From Opitutales bacterium (lineage in GTDB: Bacteria > Verrucomicrobiota > Verrucomicrobiia > Opitutales > Opitutaceae): DNA of 48,101 nucleotides. Positions 27,046 through 37,984 of the stretch are shown piece after piece. Within the stretch, counting starts at the first letter, position 1; each line of letters starts with the position of its first letter. Location: assembly GCA_900299415.1 (NCBI GenBank), contig OMJT01000188.1, forward strand, positions 1 through 48,101, written 5' to 3'. The notes below the pieces were generated by a model, which was not told the origin of the DNA, made no database searches, and was given only the letters and a program-made list of their open reading frames with translations. The translations under genes and the position numbers were made by a program.

Positions 27046-27576
27046 CTATTTCCGCAGTCCCGCCGCGTGCGCCTTGGCGACCTCGAGATACTTCTCGGCC
27101 CAGCCGCGGATCCGGCCCTGCTCCTCGGGCGTCAGGGTGCGCACGACCTTCGCCGGCGAGCCATAGACCATGGAACCCGGCGGCACCTTCAGTCCTTGGG
27201 GCACGAGGGCGTTGGCGCCCACGATGCTGCGCGCGCCGATCTCCGCGCCGTCGAGGACGGTCGCGCCCATGCCGATCAGACACTCATCGCCGACACGGCA
27301 GGCATGGACAATCGCCGCATGCCCGACCGTGCACCACGCCCCGATGTGCGCACCGAAATCGTCCGACAGATGCACGATCGCGTTGTCCTGGATATTGGTC
27401 CCCTCCCCGACCCGGATCTCGTTGATGTCGCCGCGCAGCACCGCCCCGTAGAACACGCTGCTCCGCGGGCCGAGGACGACGTCGCCGATGACCGTGGCGT
27501 TAGGGGCAAGGAAGAGCGCCCCGACCGTGTCAGGTTTCCGGCCAAGGTGACGCTGGAGGCGGTCAGTGACGTGCAT
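27046..27576 (-). CDS. Gamma-carbonic-anhydrase-like hexapeptide-repeat protein
   Basis: The 176-residue protein from MHVTDRLQRHLGRKP has the left-handed beta-helix pattern of hexapeptide repeats (APNATVIGDVVLGPRSSVFYGAV and onward). The family signature RGDINEIRVGEGTNIQDNAIVH and the putative metal His residues in NAIVHLSD, VGHAAIVHAC are present, as in the YrdA/CaiE/gamma-CA group. Whether it is a real carbonic anhydrase is unknown. The ORF track fuses it to a long shadow of the permease. It follows the nucleoside-transporter permease by 53 bases on the same strand. Confidence 0.9.
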   Translation of the reverse strand: MHVTDRLQRHLGRKPDTVGALFLAPNATVIGDVVLGPRSSVFYGAVLRGDINEIRVGEGTNIQDNAIVHLSDDFGAHIGAWCTVGHAAIVHACRVGDECLIGMGATVLDGAEIGARSIVGANALVPQGLKVPPGSMVYGSPAKVVRTLTPEEQGRIRGWAEKYLEVAKAHAAGLRK

Positions 27577-27629
27577 GCGGGATGGCCGCAAAAATCCGCG
27601 GCGACGGCAAAGGATTAAATCGCCGCCGC

Positions 27630-28604
27630 CTACCGCTCCTTCGCGTAGGGCATGCCCAGCGCCTTCGGTGGCACGGCGCGGCCGACAAAACCGGCGAGCA
27701 GCAGCACGGTCAGGACATACGGCAGCGCGAGGATGAACTGCACCGGCACCACGCCCACGAGCGGCAGCGCCACGCCCTGCATGCGCGCCGCGGCCGCGTC
27801 GGTGAAGGCAAACAACAGGCAGGCGCCGAGCGTCGGGCCCGGGCGCCATTTGCCGAAGATCAGGGCGGCGAGCGCCAGGTATCCCTTGCCCGCGGTCATG
27901 TCGCGCACAAAGCCGGCGTTGGCGGCCGTCGAGAGGTACGCGCCGGCCACGCCGCAGAGAACCCCCGAGATGAGCACCGCCCGGTAACGCAGCGCGTTCA
28001 CGGGCACGCCGGCCGACTCGACCGCGTGGGGATTCTCGCCGACCGCCCGCAATCGCATCCCGAATCGCGTCCGGTACAGCACCCAGGCGCTGGCCGGCAC
28101 CAGCGCCGCCGCGAGGTAGACCACGAGGTTGTGGCCGCCCAGCAGCTCGGCATACAGGAGCCCCGGGAACGGCGTCTCCCGCGCCGCGTCCGCCCAGGGC
28201 CAGGGCAGCGCGGTGAAGCGCTGGCCCGCCGCAGCCAGCTGCGGGGTCTGGCCCCCGAGGCCGAACCAGGCCAGCGCGAGCGACGGCGCAAGCCCGACCA
28301 CCATGATCGTCACCGCCATGCCCGCCACGACCTGGTTGCCGCGGTGCGTGATGCAGGCGAAGCCGATGAGGAGCGCGAGCGCCGCGCCGGTGAGGATCGC
28401 CGCGCCCAGCCCAAGCCACGCCGAGCCGGTGACGGCTGAGACGGCCGCCGCGGCGAACGCCGCGCCGAGCATCTTGCCCTCGAGCCCGAGATCGATCACG
28501 CCCGCCCGCTCGGAAAAGAGGCCCGCCAGCGCGGCCAGCAGCAGCGGCGTCGCCACGCGGATCGTGGCGGCAAGCAGGAGGACGATGATCGTGTAGGTTT
28601 CCAT
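27630..28604 (-). CDS. ABC transporter permease, BMP/nucleoside type (second permease)
   Basis: The 324-residue membrane protein starts METYTIIVLLL at an ATG that overlaps the previous stop as TGATG; the tracked start one codon earlier is a TTG. About ten hydrophobic helices and the motifs ERAGVIDLGLEGKMLGAAF and GENPHAVESAGVPVNALRY identify the BPD_transp_2-type permease of nucleoside importers (NupQ/YufQ). It pairs with the next permease and the double-domain ATPase. Confidence 0.92.
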   Translation of the reverse strand: METYTIIVLLLAATIRVATPLLLAALAGLFSERAGVIDLGLEGKMLGAAFAAAAVSAVTGSAWLGLGAAILTGAALALLIGFACITHRGNQVVAGMAVTIMVVGLAPSLALAWFGLGGQTPQLAAAGQRFTALPWPWADAARETPFPGLLYAELLGGHNLVVYLAAALVPASAWVLYRTRFGMRLRAVGENPHAVESAGVPVNALRYRAVLISGVLCGVAGAYLSTAANAGFVRDMTAGKGYLALAALIFGKWRPGPTLGACLLFAFTDAAAARMQGVALPLVGVVPVQFILALPYVLTVLLLAGFVGRAVPPKALGMPYAKER

Positions 28605-29709
28605 CAAGCCCCTCCCTGGTCCCCGCGCCGGGTGGCCAGCAGGCGCGCCAGCGGCCCGCGCCAGACGTTCTCCAGCGCGCCACAGAACAGGATCACGAGA
28701 CCTTGGATCACGACCACGAAGTCGCGGTTGATCCTCGGCAGGTCGAACGCGAGCTGCGACCCGCCCTGGTAGAGCGCGCCGAAGAGCACGGCGGCGGCGG
28801 AGATCCCGACCGGCTGATTGCGTCCCATCAGCGCGACCGCGATGCCGACGAACCCGGCCCCGCCGGGGAAGTCGAGCGTGAGCCGGTGCTGCGCGCCCAT
28901 CAGCTCGTTGAGACCGAGCCCGCCGGCCAGCGCGCCCGAGAGCAGCATCGCGCCGATGGTGACGCGCCCCGGCCGGATGCCCGCGTAGACCGCGGCCTCG
29001 GGGTTCGCCCCGGCGACGCGGAGCCGGTAGCCCCAGCGCGTGCGCCAGAGCAGCACCCAGACGAGGCCGCCGGCAGCCAGCGCGAGCAGGAACGCCAGGT
29101 TCAGCGGCGAGGGCGCGACCTTGAGTCCGACCGTCGCGAGCAGCTCATGCACGGCCGGCAGCACCGCGTTCGCGCCGAACTCGCGCGACTCGGGCGACTG
29201 CTGGCCCGGCTTGATAAGCACGTTCACCAGCAGGTAGGTCATCAACGCCGAGGCGATGAAGTTGAACATGATGGTCGTGATGACCACGTGGCTCCCGCGC
29301 CGCGCCTGCAGCCACGCCGGGATGAACGCCCACGCCGCGCCAAAGGCCGCCCCGGCGGCGACCGCCAGCGGCAGCACGACCCAGGCGGGCCAGCCGCCCG
29401 CAGCGAGGCAGACCAGGCTGACGCCGAGCCCGCCGACGTACGCCTGACCCTCGGCGCCGATGTTGAAGAGGCCGGCGTGGTAAGCCACGGCCACGCCCAG
29501 GCCGGTGAAGATGAAATTCGTCGCGTAGTAGAGCGTGTAGCCGACCGCGTCGCCCGAGCCGAACGCACCCGTGAAGAGCAGGCGCAGCGCCGTGGCGGGG
29601 TTTTCGCCGAGCACGGCCACGAGCGCGGCCGACAGCAGCAGCGCCGCGCCCAGGCTCACCGCCGGCAGCAACGCGAGGTCGGCCCAGCGCGGCAACTTGG
29701 CCGGCGCGC

Positions 29710-29713
<4 letters not shown>
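28604..29713 (-). CDS. ABC transporter permease, BMP/nucleoside type (first permease)
   Basis: The 369-residue membrane protein has about ten helices. YHAGLFNIGAEGQAYVGGL and RVAGANPEAAVYAGIRPGRV are diagnostic of the YufP-like permease partner in BMP-dependent nucleoside importers. Its ATG overlaps the ATPase stop by four bases. The long periplasmic segment near residues 160-190 (NVLIKPGQQSPESREFGAN) is typical for this subunit. Confidence 0.92.
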
Positions 29714-31251
<1,538 letters not shown>

Positions 31252-31266
31252 GCGGGGCGAACAAAC

Positions 31267-31289
31267 GGCGCGTTGGGGAGCAACGCGCC
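31267..31289 (-). promoter_or_regulatory. Intercistronic stem-loop between binding protein and ATPase genes
   Basis: GGCGCGTTG and CAACGCGCC form a perfect nine-pair stem with a five-base loop, in the 43-base spacer between the BMP gene and the ATPase gene. There is no long T-run. It could stabilise the upstream message or partly terminate transcription so that the binding protein is made in excess, as seen in other ABC operons. Confidence 0.6.
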
Positions 31290-31294
31290 CCACC

Positions 31295-32281
31295 TCACTT
31301 GTACTCGGACACCTTGATCCTGCCGCTGATGATGTCGGCCTTGGCCTGCTTCAGGCGGGCCTCGATCGCGGGGGTCAGGATGGTCCGATTGTACTGGTCG
31401 AGGGCGAAGTCGACACCGTCCTCCTTGAGGCCGAGCGAAAGCTGGCCGGCCTTCCAGGTGCCGGCGCGGGCGGTGGTGAAGGCATTGAAGACCGCGACAT
31501 CGACGCGCTTGACCGCGGAGGTGAGGACGCTGCCGGGCTGGAGGTAGTTCTGGTTGCTGTCGCAGCCGATGCTCAGCTTGCCGGCATCCTTGGCCGCCTG
31601 CATCACGCCCGTGCCGGTGGCACCGGCGGCGTGGAAGATCACGTCGGCGCCGCGGCCGATCTGGCTCTTCGCCAGCTCCGCGCCCTTCGACGGGTCGCTC
31701 CAGGCGGCGGGCGTGGTGCCGGTCATGTTCTCGAAGATGTCGGCCGTGGCGTTGCCGTACTTCACGCCCTCGCGGTAGCCGAGGGCGAACTTGCGGATCA
31801 GGGGAATGTCCATGCCGCCGACGAAACCGACCTTCCCGGACTTCGAGGCGAGCGCGGCGGCCAGGCCGCAGAGAAAGGAGGACTCCTGCTCGCGGAAGAC
31901 GACCGACTGGACATTGGGCAGGTCCACGACGGCGTCGATCAGGGTGAACTTCACGTTCGGGAAATCCTTCGCGACCTTTTCGACAGCTGAGGCTTGGGTA
32001 AAGCCCACGGCCACGATCACGGTGGCGCCGCGGCGGGCGAGCTGTGCTATGGCCTGCTCGCGCTGCGCGGCGTTGGTGATCTCGAACTCGCGGTAGGCCA
32101 GGCCGGTTTCCTTCTTGAAGCGCTCGGCGCCGTCGTAGGCGGACTGGTTGAACGAGCGGTCGAACTTGCCGCCCATGTCGTACACGACGGCGGGCTGGAA
32201 GTCGGCGGCGGCCGCCGCCCGGACATTTCCGCCGACCGCAGCCAGCACGAGCGCACAGGACCAGAGGAAGGGGATTCTCAT
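31295..32281 (-). CDS. BMP family substrate-binding protein (nucleoside importer)
   Basis: The 328-residue protein from MRIPFLWSCALVLAAV has a signal peptide ending near RAAAAADF with no lipobox, so it should be free in the periplasm. VVYDMGGKFDRSFNQSAYDG is the diagnostic start of the BMP/PnrA/Med family, and VGFVGGMDIPLIRKFALGYREG and GCDSNQNYLQPGSVLTSAVKRVD follow. The family binds purine nucleosides. It is the first of four transport genes and lies 59 bases after pgpA. Confidence 0.94.
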   Translation of the reverse strand: MRIPFLWSCALVLAAVGGNVRAAAAADFQPAVVYDMGGKFDRSFNQSAYDGAERFKKETGLAYREFEITNAAQREQAIAQLARRGATVIVAVGFTQASAVEKVAKDFPNVKFTLIDAVVDLPNVQSVVFREQESSFLCGLAAALASKSGKVGFVGGMDIPLIRKFALGYREGVKYGNATADIFENMTGTTPAAWSDPSKGAELAKSQIGRGADVIFHAAGATGTGVMQAAKDAGKLSIGCDSNQNYLQPGSVLTSAVKRVDVAVFNAFTTARAGTWKAGQLSLGLKEDGVDFALDQYNRTILTPAIEARLKQAKADIISGRIKVSEYK

Positions 32282-32340
32282 GGGGAAAGCGGCCGGAGGC
32301 TGTCCGCGGGCCCGGCCTCTGGCAACGCCGGAGTGTCTCC

Positions 32341-32847
32341 CTAGCCGGGAAACAACCGCGCCGCGGCGTGCAGCACCGCGCAGGTCAAGAGGGCCGCGGC
32401 CACGTCGTCGACCACGACCCCCCAGCCGCCGGGCAGGCGTTGCAGGCGGGAGATGCCGAGCGGCTTCAGGATGTCGAAGAGCCGGAAAAGCCCGAGCCCC
32501 GCGAGCAGGACCACCCACGCGGGCCGGGCCTCGGGAAGACGGTCCCAGCCGAGGAAGCACAGCGGCATGGCCACGAACTCATCGAGTACCACCTCGCCAG
32601 GATCGCTTTTCCCCAGCCTTTGCTCGGCCTCGCCGCAGAGGCCCACGGCGAGCAGACAGCAGGCCACGTTGAGGGTCCACACCAGCCAGGCCGGACTGAA
32701 GGCGAACGCGACGTTGAACCAGATCAGCCCGGCCACGGAGCCCCAGGTGCCGGGGGCCTTCTGTTTTCCGCAGCCCCCAACCCGGGCGAGGGCAAGGACC
32801 ACCGGCGTCGAAAGCCCGCGGGTCCACGACGTCAGGATCCCGCTCAT
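32341..32847 (-). CDS. pgpA: Phosphatidylglycerophosphatase A
   Basis: The 168-residue membrane protein from MSGILTSWTRGLSTP matches the PgpA family: GGCGKQKAPGTWGS, DPGEVVLDEFVAMPL with acidic metal-binding residues, and GWGVVVDDVAAALL near the end. It dephosphorylates phosphatidylglycerophosphate to phosphatidylglycerol. Its ATG overlaps the pgsA stop as ATGA, so successive pathway steps are co-translated. The tracked ORF's upstream two hundred codons are shadow of pgsA. Confidence 0.93.
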   Translation of the reverse strand: MSGILTSWTRGLSTPVVLALARVGGCGKQKAPGTWGSVAGLIWFNVAFAFSPAWLVWTLNVACCLLAVGLCGEAEQRLGKSDPGEVVLDEFVAMPLCFLGWDRLPEARPAWVVLLAGLGLFRLFDILKPLGISRLQRLPGGWGVVVDDVAAALLTCAVLHAAARLFPG

Positions 32848-33437
32848 TGGTCGGTGTCCGAGAAGACCACGTCCTTGTACTGCCGGATGTAGCGCCAGCC
32901 GGACCAGATTGCGAGGAACGTGCCGGCGATGAATCCCACGAGGCCGATGCGGTGCGTCAGCTCGGTCAATCCCGAGAGGTCGGTGTCCGTGAAATAGGAC
33001 CAGTCCCAGGCGACCATCGGCGTGGCGAGCAGGAAGCCGATGGAGATCAGCTGGGTGAGAGTCTTTGTCTTGCCGCCGCGGTCGGCCGCCACGACCACGC
33101 CCTTGGCCGCCGCCACCATGCGCATGCCGGAAACGAGAAACTCGCGGCAGAGCGTGAGCAGCACGAACGACAGCGGGATCGGATAATCCCAGCCGAGCAT
33201 CGCCACCATGATGCCCAGCACCATGATCTTGTCGGCGAGGGCGTCCATCAGCTTGCCGAAGACCGTCGTGATCCCCCGCTTCCGGGCGATGTAGCCATCG
33301 AGCCAGTCGCTGATCGCCCCGGCGATGAAGAGCCAGAAGGCGAGCGAGGCCGCGCCCAGCCACGTCTGGAACATCAGCCACACGATGATGAACATCAGCG
33401 GAATGCGCGAGAGAGTGAGGATGTTCGGCAGGTTCAT
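32844..33437 (-). CDS. pgsA: CDP-diacylglycerol-glycerol-3-phosphate 3-phosphatidyltransferase
   Basis: The 197-residue membrane enzyme makes phosphatidylglycerophosphate. The complete CDP-alcohol phosphotransferase motif is visible in DWLDGYIARKRGITTVFG followed by KLMDALAD. Starting at MNLPNILTLSRIPLM (ATG at 33437) gives the standard N terminus; the tracked start adds 16 codons. It precedes and overlaps pgpA. It is divergent from coaD with a 120-base spacer between the two starts. Confidence 0.95.
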   Translation of the reverse strand: MNLPNILTLSRIPLMFIIVWLMFQTWLGAASLAFWLFIAGAISDWLDGYIARKRGITTVFGKLMDALADKIMVLGIMVAMLGWDYPIPLSFVLLTLCREFLVSGMRMVAAAKGVVVAADRGGKTKTLTQLISIGFLLATPMVAWDWSYFTDTDLSGLTELTHRIGLVGFIAGTFLAIWSGWRYIRQYKDVVFSDTDQ

Positions 33438-33557
33438 CGGGGCGTCGCCTGCGCGAGAACACACCCGGGGCGGCGCCCTTGGCAAGTACGGAGCCCCGGC
33501 CCGGCGCTTTCGCTATCGCCTCGGGGAGCCTTTGCGCTTTTGTCGCGGACGTCCCCC

Positions 33558-34046
33558 ATGCGCCACTGCATCTACCCGGGAACGTTCGATCCCATCACCT
33601 ACGGCCACCTCGATGTGCTTGGCCGGGCCGCCCGGCTCTTCCACCGGGTGACCCTCGCGATCGCCCCGAATGCCGGCAAGACTCCCCTGTTCACCTCGGA
33701 GGAACGGGTCGCCATGGTAAGGCCGAACGTGGCGGCCTTCCCCAATGTCTCGGTGGTGATCTTCGACGGCCTGCTGGTCGAGTTCGCCCTGGCCCAGAAG
33801 GCCGACGCGATCATCCGCGGCCTGCGCGCCCTTTCCGACTTTGAGTTCGAGTTCAACATGGCCCTGATGAACCGGCACCTGCAGCCGGCGCTCGAGACCC
33901 TGTTTGTCATGCCCAACGAGCAGTTCAGCTACACCAGCTCCACCCTCGTGAAGCAGGTGGCAAAATACGGCGGGGACGTCTCGAATTTCGTCCCGCCCAA
34001 CGTGGCCGCCGCCCTCCGGCAGGCCTACCCCCAGCCGCCCCGCTGA
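33558..34046 (+). CDS. coaD: Phosphopantetheine adenylyltransferase
   Basis: The 162-residue enzyme catalyses the penultimate step of coenzyme A synthesis. It begins MRHCIYPGTFDPITYGHLD, containing the T/HxGH nucleotidyltransferase motif (YGHLD). RGLRALSDFEFEFNMALMNRHL and the C-terminal-side SYTSSTLVKQVAKYGGDVSNFVP are characteristic of CoaD. The ORF track starts 237 codons upstream in the shadow of pgsA; I use the ATG at 33558. It stands alone on the plus strand. Confidence 0.96.
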   Translation: MRHCIYPGTFDPITYGHLDVLGRAARLFHRVTLAIAPNAGKTPLFTSEERVAMVRPNVAAFPNVSVVIFDGLLVEFALAQKADAIIRGLRALSDFEFEFNMALMNRHLQPALETLFVMPNEQFSYTSSTLVKQVAKYGGDVSNFVPPNVAAALRQAYPQPPR

Positions 34047-34263
34047 CCCGGGGGGAATTTCGCCCAGCGGGGCCCCTCTCACCGGCGGCGGAAAGGGCTG
34101 TTACCCTCCGGTTTTTACGGAAAATCCGTGACATCTTTTTTCTGTCACCTTTAACCAACCCTTTCGTCTTACGGGCTGGCCGGCGCACCCCGGGCTGGGT
34201 CTGCAAGTGCAAGACTTTGCCCGGTGCGAACGACCATCCCAGACCTCTCCAACACATCCCTTT

Positions 34264-35826
34264 ATGGCTAAATCAAGCGGCATCGGCGGCATCATCATCA
34301 CCCTCCTCGTCCTCGGCGCGGCCGGGTACGGCGGCTATTACTTCTACTCCAAGAAGGGCAGCCAGGAGATCGAATACTCGACCACGGCGGTCAAGAAATC
34401 CAGTGTCCGCCAGACCATCACCGCGACCGGCGCTCTGCAGACGGTCCGCCAAGTCGACGTCTCGACCCTCGTGTCGGGCGAAGTCATCGATTTCTACAAG
34501 GATTTCAACGACAAGGTCATGAAGGGCGACAAGCTCCTCCAGATCGATCCTGCCCCCTACGAACTCAAACTCAGGACCGCGCAGGCGAACTTTGATTCGA
34601 ATATGGCGTCGACGGAAAAGACGATGAACGACGCCAACCGCACCATCAAGCTGTACACGGAGAATAAACCCGCGTTGGCGACACAACAGGAATTCGAGGC
34701 GGCCCAGACTTCGCTCAAGCAGGCTGCGGCCAGCCGACTCACCAGCCAAGTCAGCTTGGATCAGGCCAAGCTCGACCTTAGCCGCACTACCATCGTCGCG
34801 CCCGAGGATGGCATCGTCCTCAACCGCGCCGTCGAAAAGGGCAAAACCGTCAATTCCAGCCAGAACTCCAGCGCTCTCTTCACCCTCGTCAACGACCTCA
34901 CGAAACTGCAGGTCAGTGCCGATGTATCTGAGGCCGATATCGGCAACGCCAAGGAGGGCCAAATGGTCGAGTTCACCGTGGATGCCTATCCGAACCGCGT
35001 TTTCCAAGGTTCGGTCCGCCAAGTCCGTACCGCGCCCAAGACCTCCAGCGGCGTGGTTTCTTACTCGTGCATCATCGACGTGCCGAACGACGACCTTTCG
35101 CTTCGCGTCGGTATGACGGCGAACCTCGCAATCATCATCGCCACGCGTCCCACCACCACTCTGGTCGTTCCCAATGCCGCCCTCCGGACCAAGATCCCGG
35201 ATGAAGTGCAGCAGGAGATGACCAAGCGCAAGGGCGCCGGCACCACCGGCACGACGGCGAATGCCAAGACCGATGCCGCTGCGCAGGGCCAGAATGGCGG
35301 ACGCGGCAACGGCGGTGATCTCGCGAACATCGATCCCAACCAGTTCCAGGGCGCCCGTGGCGGCCAAGGTGGTCCGGGCGGCGGTCAGGGTGGTGGGCGT
35401 GGCCAAGGCGGTGGTGGCCAAGGCGGTGGTGGCCGCGGCCAGGGTGGCGGCGGTCGCGGCGGTCGCGGCGGAAACGTTCCTGGCGAAGCCACTGGCATCG
35501 GTGCCAACGTGAGCATGGTACCGCGTACAGTTTACAAGTTGGTGAAAGATTCCGCGGGTAAGAAGCTGCCGGAGCCCGTCACGATCCGCCTCGGCATCTC
35601 CGACGGCACCAACACCGAGATGACAGACGCCGGCGGTCTGACCGAAGGTGATCTGCTGGTCACCTTTGTCACTCTCCCCGGATCCGCCGCGGCCCAGAAG
35701 GGCGTTCAGCAGCAAACCACGAATCCGTTTGGCCAACAGCAGGGCGGCCGTGGCGGCGGTGGCCCCGGCGGTTTTGGCGGTGGTGGCGGTGGTGGTGGCG
35801 GCGGTGGTGGTCGTGGCGGCGGTTAA
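34264..35826 (+). CDS. Periplasmic adaptor (MacA/HlyD family) with Gly-rich insert and tail
   Basis: The 520-residue protein has an N-terminal membrane anchor (IGGIIITLLVLGAAGYGG), a biotinyl-lipoyl domain (VSTLVSGEVIDFYKDFNDKV), an alpha-hairpin of about residues 105-165, and a beta-barrel domain. It fits a MacA-like adaptor linking an ABC pump to a TolC-like channel. Unusually, residues about 350-404 are a Gly/Gln/Arg-rich tract in the barrel region, and the C terminus (about 493-520) is nearly all Gly and Arg. I use the ATG at 34264. It is followed after 55 bases by the ATPase gene; no TolC gene is in the window. Confidence 0.9.
   Translation: MAKSSGIGGIIITLLVLGAAGYGGYYFYSKKGSQEIEYSTTAVKKSSVRQTITATGALQTVRQVDVSTLVSGEVIDFYKDFNDKVMKGDKLLQIDPAPYELKLRTAQANFDSNMASTEKTMNDANRTIKLYTENKPALATQQEFEAAQTSLKQAAASRLTSQVSLDQAKLDLSRTTIVAPEDGIVLNRAVEKGKTVNSSQNSSALFTLVNDLTKLQVSADVSEADIGNAKEGQMVEFTVDAYPNRVFQGSVRQVRTAPKTSSGVVSYSCIIDVPNDDLSLRVGMTANLAIIIATRPTTTLVVPNAALRTKIPDEVQQEMTKRKGAGTTGTTANAKTDAAAQGQNGGRGNGGDLANIDPNQFQGARGGQGGPGGGQGGGRGQGGGGQGGGGRGQGGGGRGGRGGNVPGEATGIGANVSMVPRTVYKLVKDSAGKKLPEPVTIRLGISDGTNTEMTDAGGLTEGDLLVTFVTLPGSAAAQKGVQQQTTNPFGQQQGGRGGGGPGGFGGGGGGGGGGGGRGGG
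35341..35475 (+). repeat. In-frame GGN-rich tract encoding Gly/Arg/Gln in the adaptor
   Basis: Imperfect tandem GGT/GGC/CGC/CAA codons encode repeated G-G-R-G-Q-G-G units. The tract is purine-rich on the coding strand and likely unstable in replication. It lies between the segment MTKRKGAGTTG and the conserved MVPRTVYKLVKD. Confidence 0.85.
35742..35823 (+). repeat. In-frame GGN-rich tract at the adaptor C terminus
   Basis: The last 27 codons before the stop are almost entirely GGT/GGC/GGN with a few CGT and one Pro and Phe, encoding a Gly/Arg tail. It ends the adaptor protein and precedes the ATPase gene by 56 bases. Confidence 0.85.
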
Positions 35827-35881
35827 TCCCTCGTCGCTTCCAGCCCAGCTCCCCTCTTCTCTCTCCGATCACTTCCCTTCC

Positions 35882-36661
<780 letters not shown>

Positions 36662-36675
36662 TCGTCTCTTCAGCC

Positions 36676-37899
36676 ATGATGCGTTTTATTATCACGATCA
36701 AAATGGCGCTGCGCGCCCTGCGCCGCAACACCATGCGGTCCATCCTTACTGCTCTCGGCATCATTATCGGTGTCGGCGCGGTCATTGCGATGGTCAGCAT
36801 CGGAAACGGCGCCAAGGCCCAGGTGCAGAACGCCATCGCCGGTCTCGGCGATAACCTGATTATCATCTCTCCACAAAGTCAGAACACCGGCGGTGTTCGC
36901 GGGGGCGCTGGCACCGGTGTCACTCTGATTCCCGCCGATGCCGACGCCATTGTAACAGATCTGCAGGAGGGCTCCAACCGGGTCATGAGTGTCAGTCCTT
37001 ATGTGAGCGGTGGCGGCTATCAAATCTTGGCTAACGGCCTGAACTGGCGTCCCCAGTCCATGCTTGGAGTCGGACCGGACTGGCCGGACATCCGCAGTTG
37101 GAAGGTCGCCGAGGGCAATTTCTTCAGTGACGATGACGTCAAGGCCGCATCCAAGGTCTGTGTCATCGGCAAGACCGTCGCCGACACGCTTTTTCCCGAA
37201 GGCTCTGCGATCGGACAGATGATGCGCATCGGCAACATCCCGTTCAAGGTCATCGGCATCATGGATGTGAAGGGTTACAGCAACAATCAGGATCAGGACG
37301 ATGTGGTCCTGCTTCCGTACAAGAGCCACATGACCCGCCTCTCGCGCCGCACGAGCGTTAACTCCATCTACGTCAAAGCCAGAAACGAGGACGTCGTGGA
37401 ACGCGTCAAAACCGACCTCACCGACCTGATGACCCAGCGGCACAGTGGCGTGATCGACTTCCAGGTGCAGGACCAAGCGGAAATCGCGGCTCTCCGCAAT
37501 CAGGCCACCACCACCATGACCTACCTGCTCGGCGCGATCGCCGGCGTATCCCTGGTGGTCGGTGGGATCGGCATCATGAACATCATGCTTGTGTCGGTCA
37601 CTGAACGTACCCGCGAGATTGGCATCCGCCTCGCTCTCGGCGCCCACGGCAAGGACGTGCTGACCCAGTTCCTGATCGAGGCCATTCTCCTCAGCTCCCT
37701 CGGCGGCATGATGGGCGTGGCCCTCGGCATCGGTGGCTCCGAGATCGCCGGCAAATACGCCGGCTGGGCGGTCGAGCCCTCGACCCCAGCCATGGTCATC
37801 GCCGTGGTCTTCAGCTCGCTCGTCGGCGTCTTCTTCGGATTCTACCCGGCCCGCAAGGCCGCCGCGATGGACCCGATCGAGGCCCTCCGCTACGAATAA
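36676..37899 (+). CDS. MacB-like ABC permease
   Basis: The 407-residue protein has the MacB architecture: an N-terminal helix (RSILTALGIIIGVGAVIAMVSIGNG), a periplasmic MacB_PCD domain of about 230 residues, then three helices of the FtsX domain (YLLGAIAGVSLVVGGIGIMNIMLVSVTERTREIGIRLALGA; the last with PARKAAAMDPIEALRYE). It works with the adaptor and ATPase upstream to export an unknown substrate (peptide, lipoprotein or toxic compound). The operon ends in a terminator 30 bases on. Confidence 0.93.
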   Translation: MMRFIITIKMALRALRRNTMRSILTALGIIIGVGAVIAMVSIGNGAKAQVQNAIAGLGDNLIIISPQSQNTGGVRGGAGTGVTLIPADADAIVTDLQEGSNRVMSVSPYVSGGGYQILANGLNWRPQSMLGVGPDWPDIRSWKVAEGNFFSDDDVKAASKVCVIGKTVADTLFPEGSAIGQMMRIGNIPFKVIGIMDVKGYSNNQDQDDVVLLPYKSHMTRLSRRTSVNSIYVKARNEDVVERVKTDLTDLMTQRHSGVIDFQVQDQAEIAALRNQATTTMTYLLGAIAGVSLVVGGIGIMNIMLVSVTERTREIGIRLALGAHGKDVLTQFLIEAILLSSLGGMMGVALGIGGSEIAGKYAGWAVEPSTPAMVIAVVFSSLVGVFFGFYPARKAAAMDPIEALRYE

Positions 37900-37929
37900 G
37901 CCGGCGCCCCGCGTCGCTTCTCCTCTCCA

Positions 37930-37966
37930 CGGGCAACCGCACTTTCGCGGTTGCCCGTTTTTCTTT
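37930..37966 (+). terminator. Rho-independent terminator after the MacAB-like genes
   Basis: CGGGCAACCGC pairs with GCGGTTGCCCG around ACTTTC and is followed by TTTTTCTTT. It separates the efflux operon from the methyltransferase-like gene. Confidence 0.88.
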
Positions 37967-37984
37967 GGGCGGTAGGCCTGCCCC

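Noticed and set aside
27046-28683. Single 545-residue ORF joining the gamma-CA-like protein to upstream sequence
   Set aside because: Upstream of MHVTDRLQ the frame is a shadow of the permease gene; the hexapeptide protein is complete without it.
34117-34147. Small stem ACGGA/TCCGT followed by a T-rich stretch after coaD
   Set aside because: The five-pair stem is weak and the T-run is separated from it by several bases, so I do not call it a terminator.
34273-35736. 487-residue antisense ORF over the MacA-like adaptor
   Set aside because: High GC and GGN codons leave the opposite frame free of stops; the plus-strand protein has clear adaptor domains and the antisense product resembles nothing.
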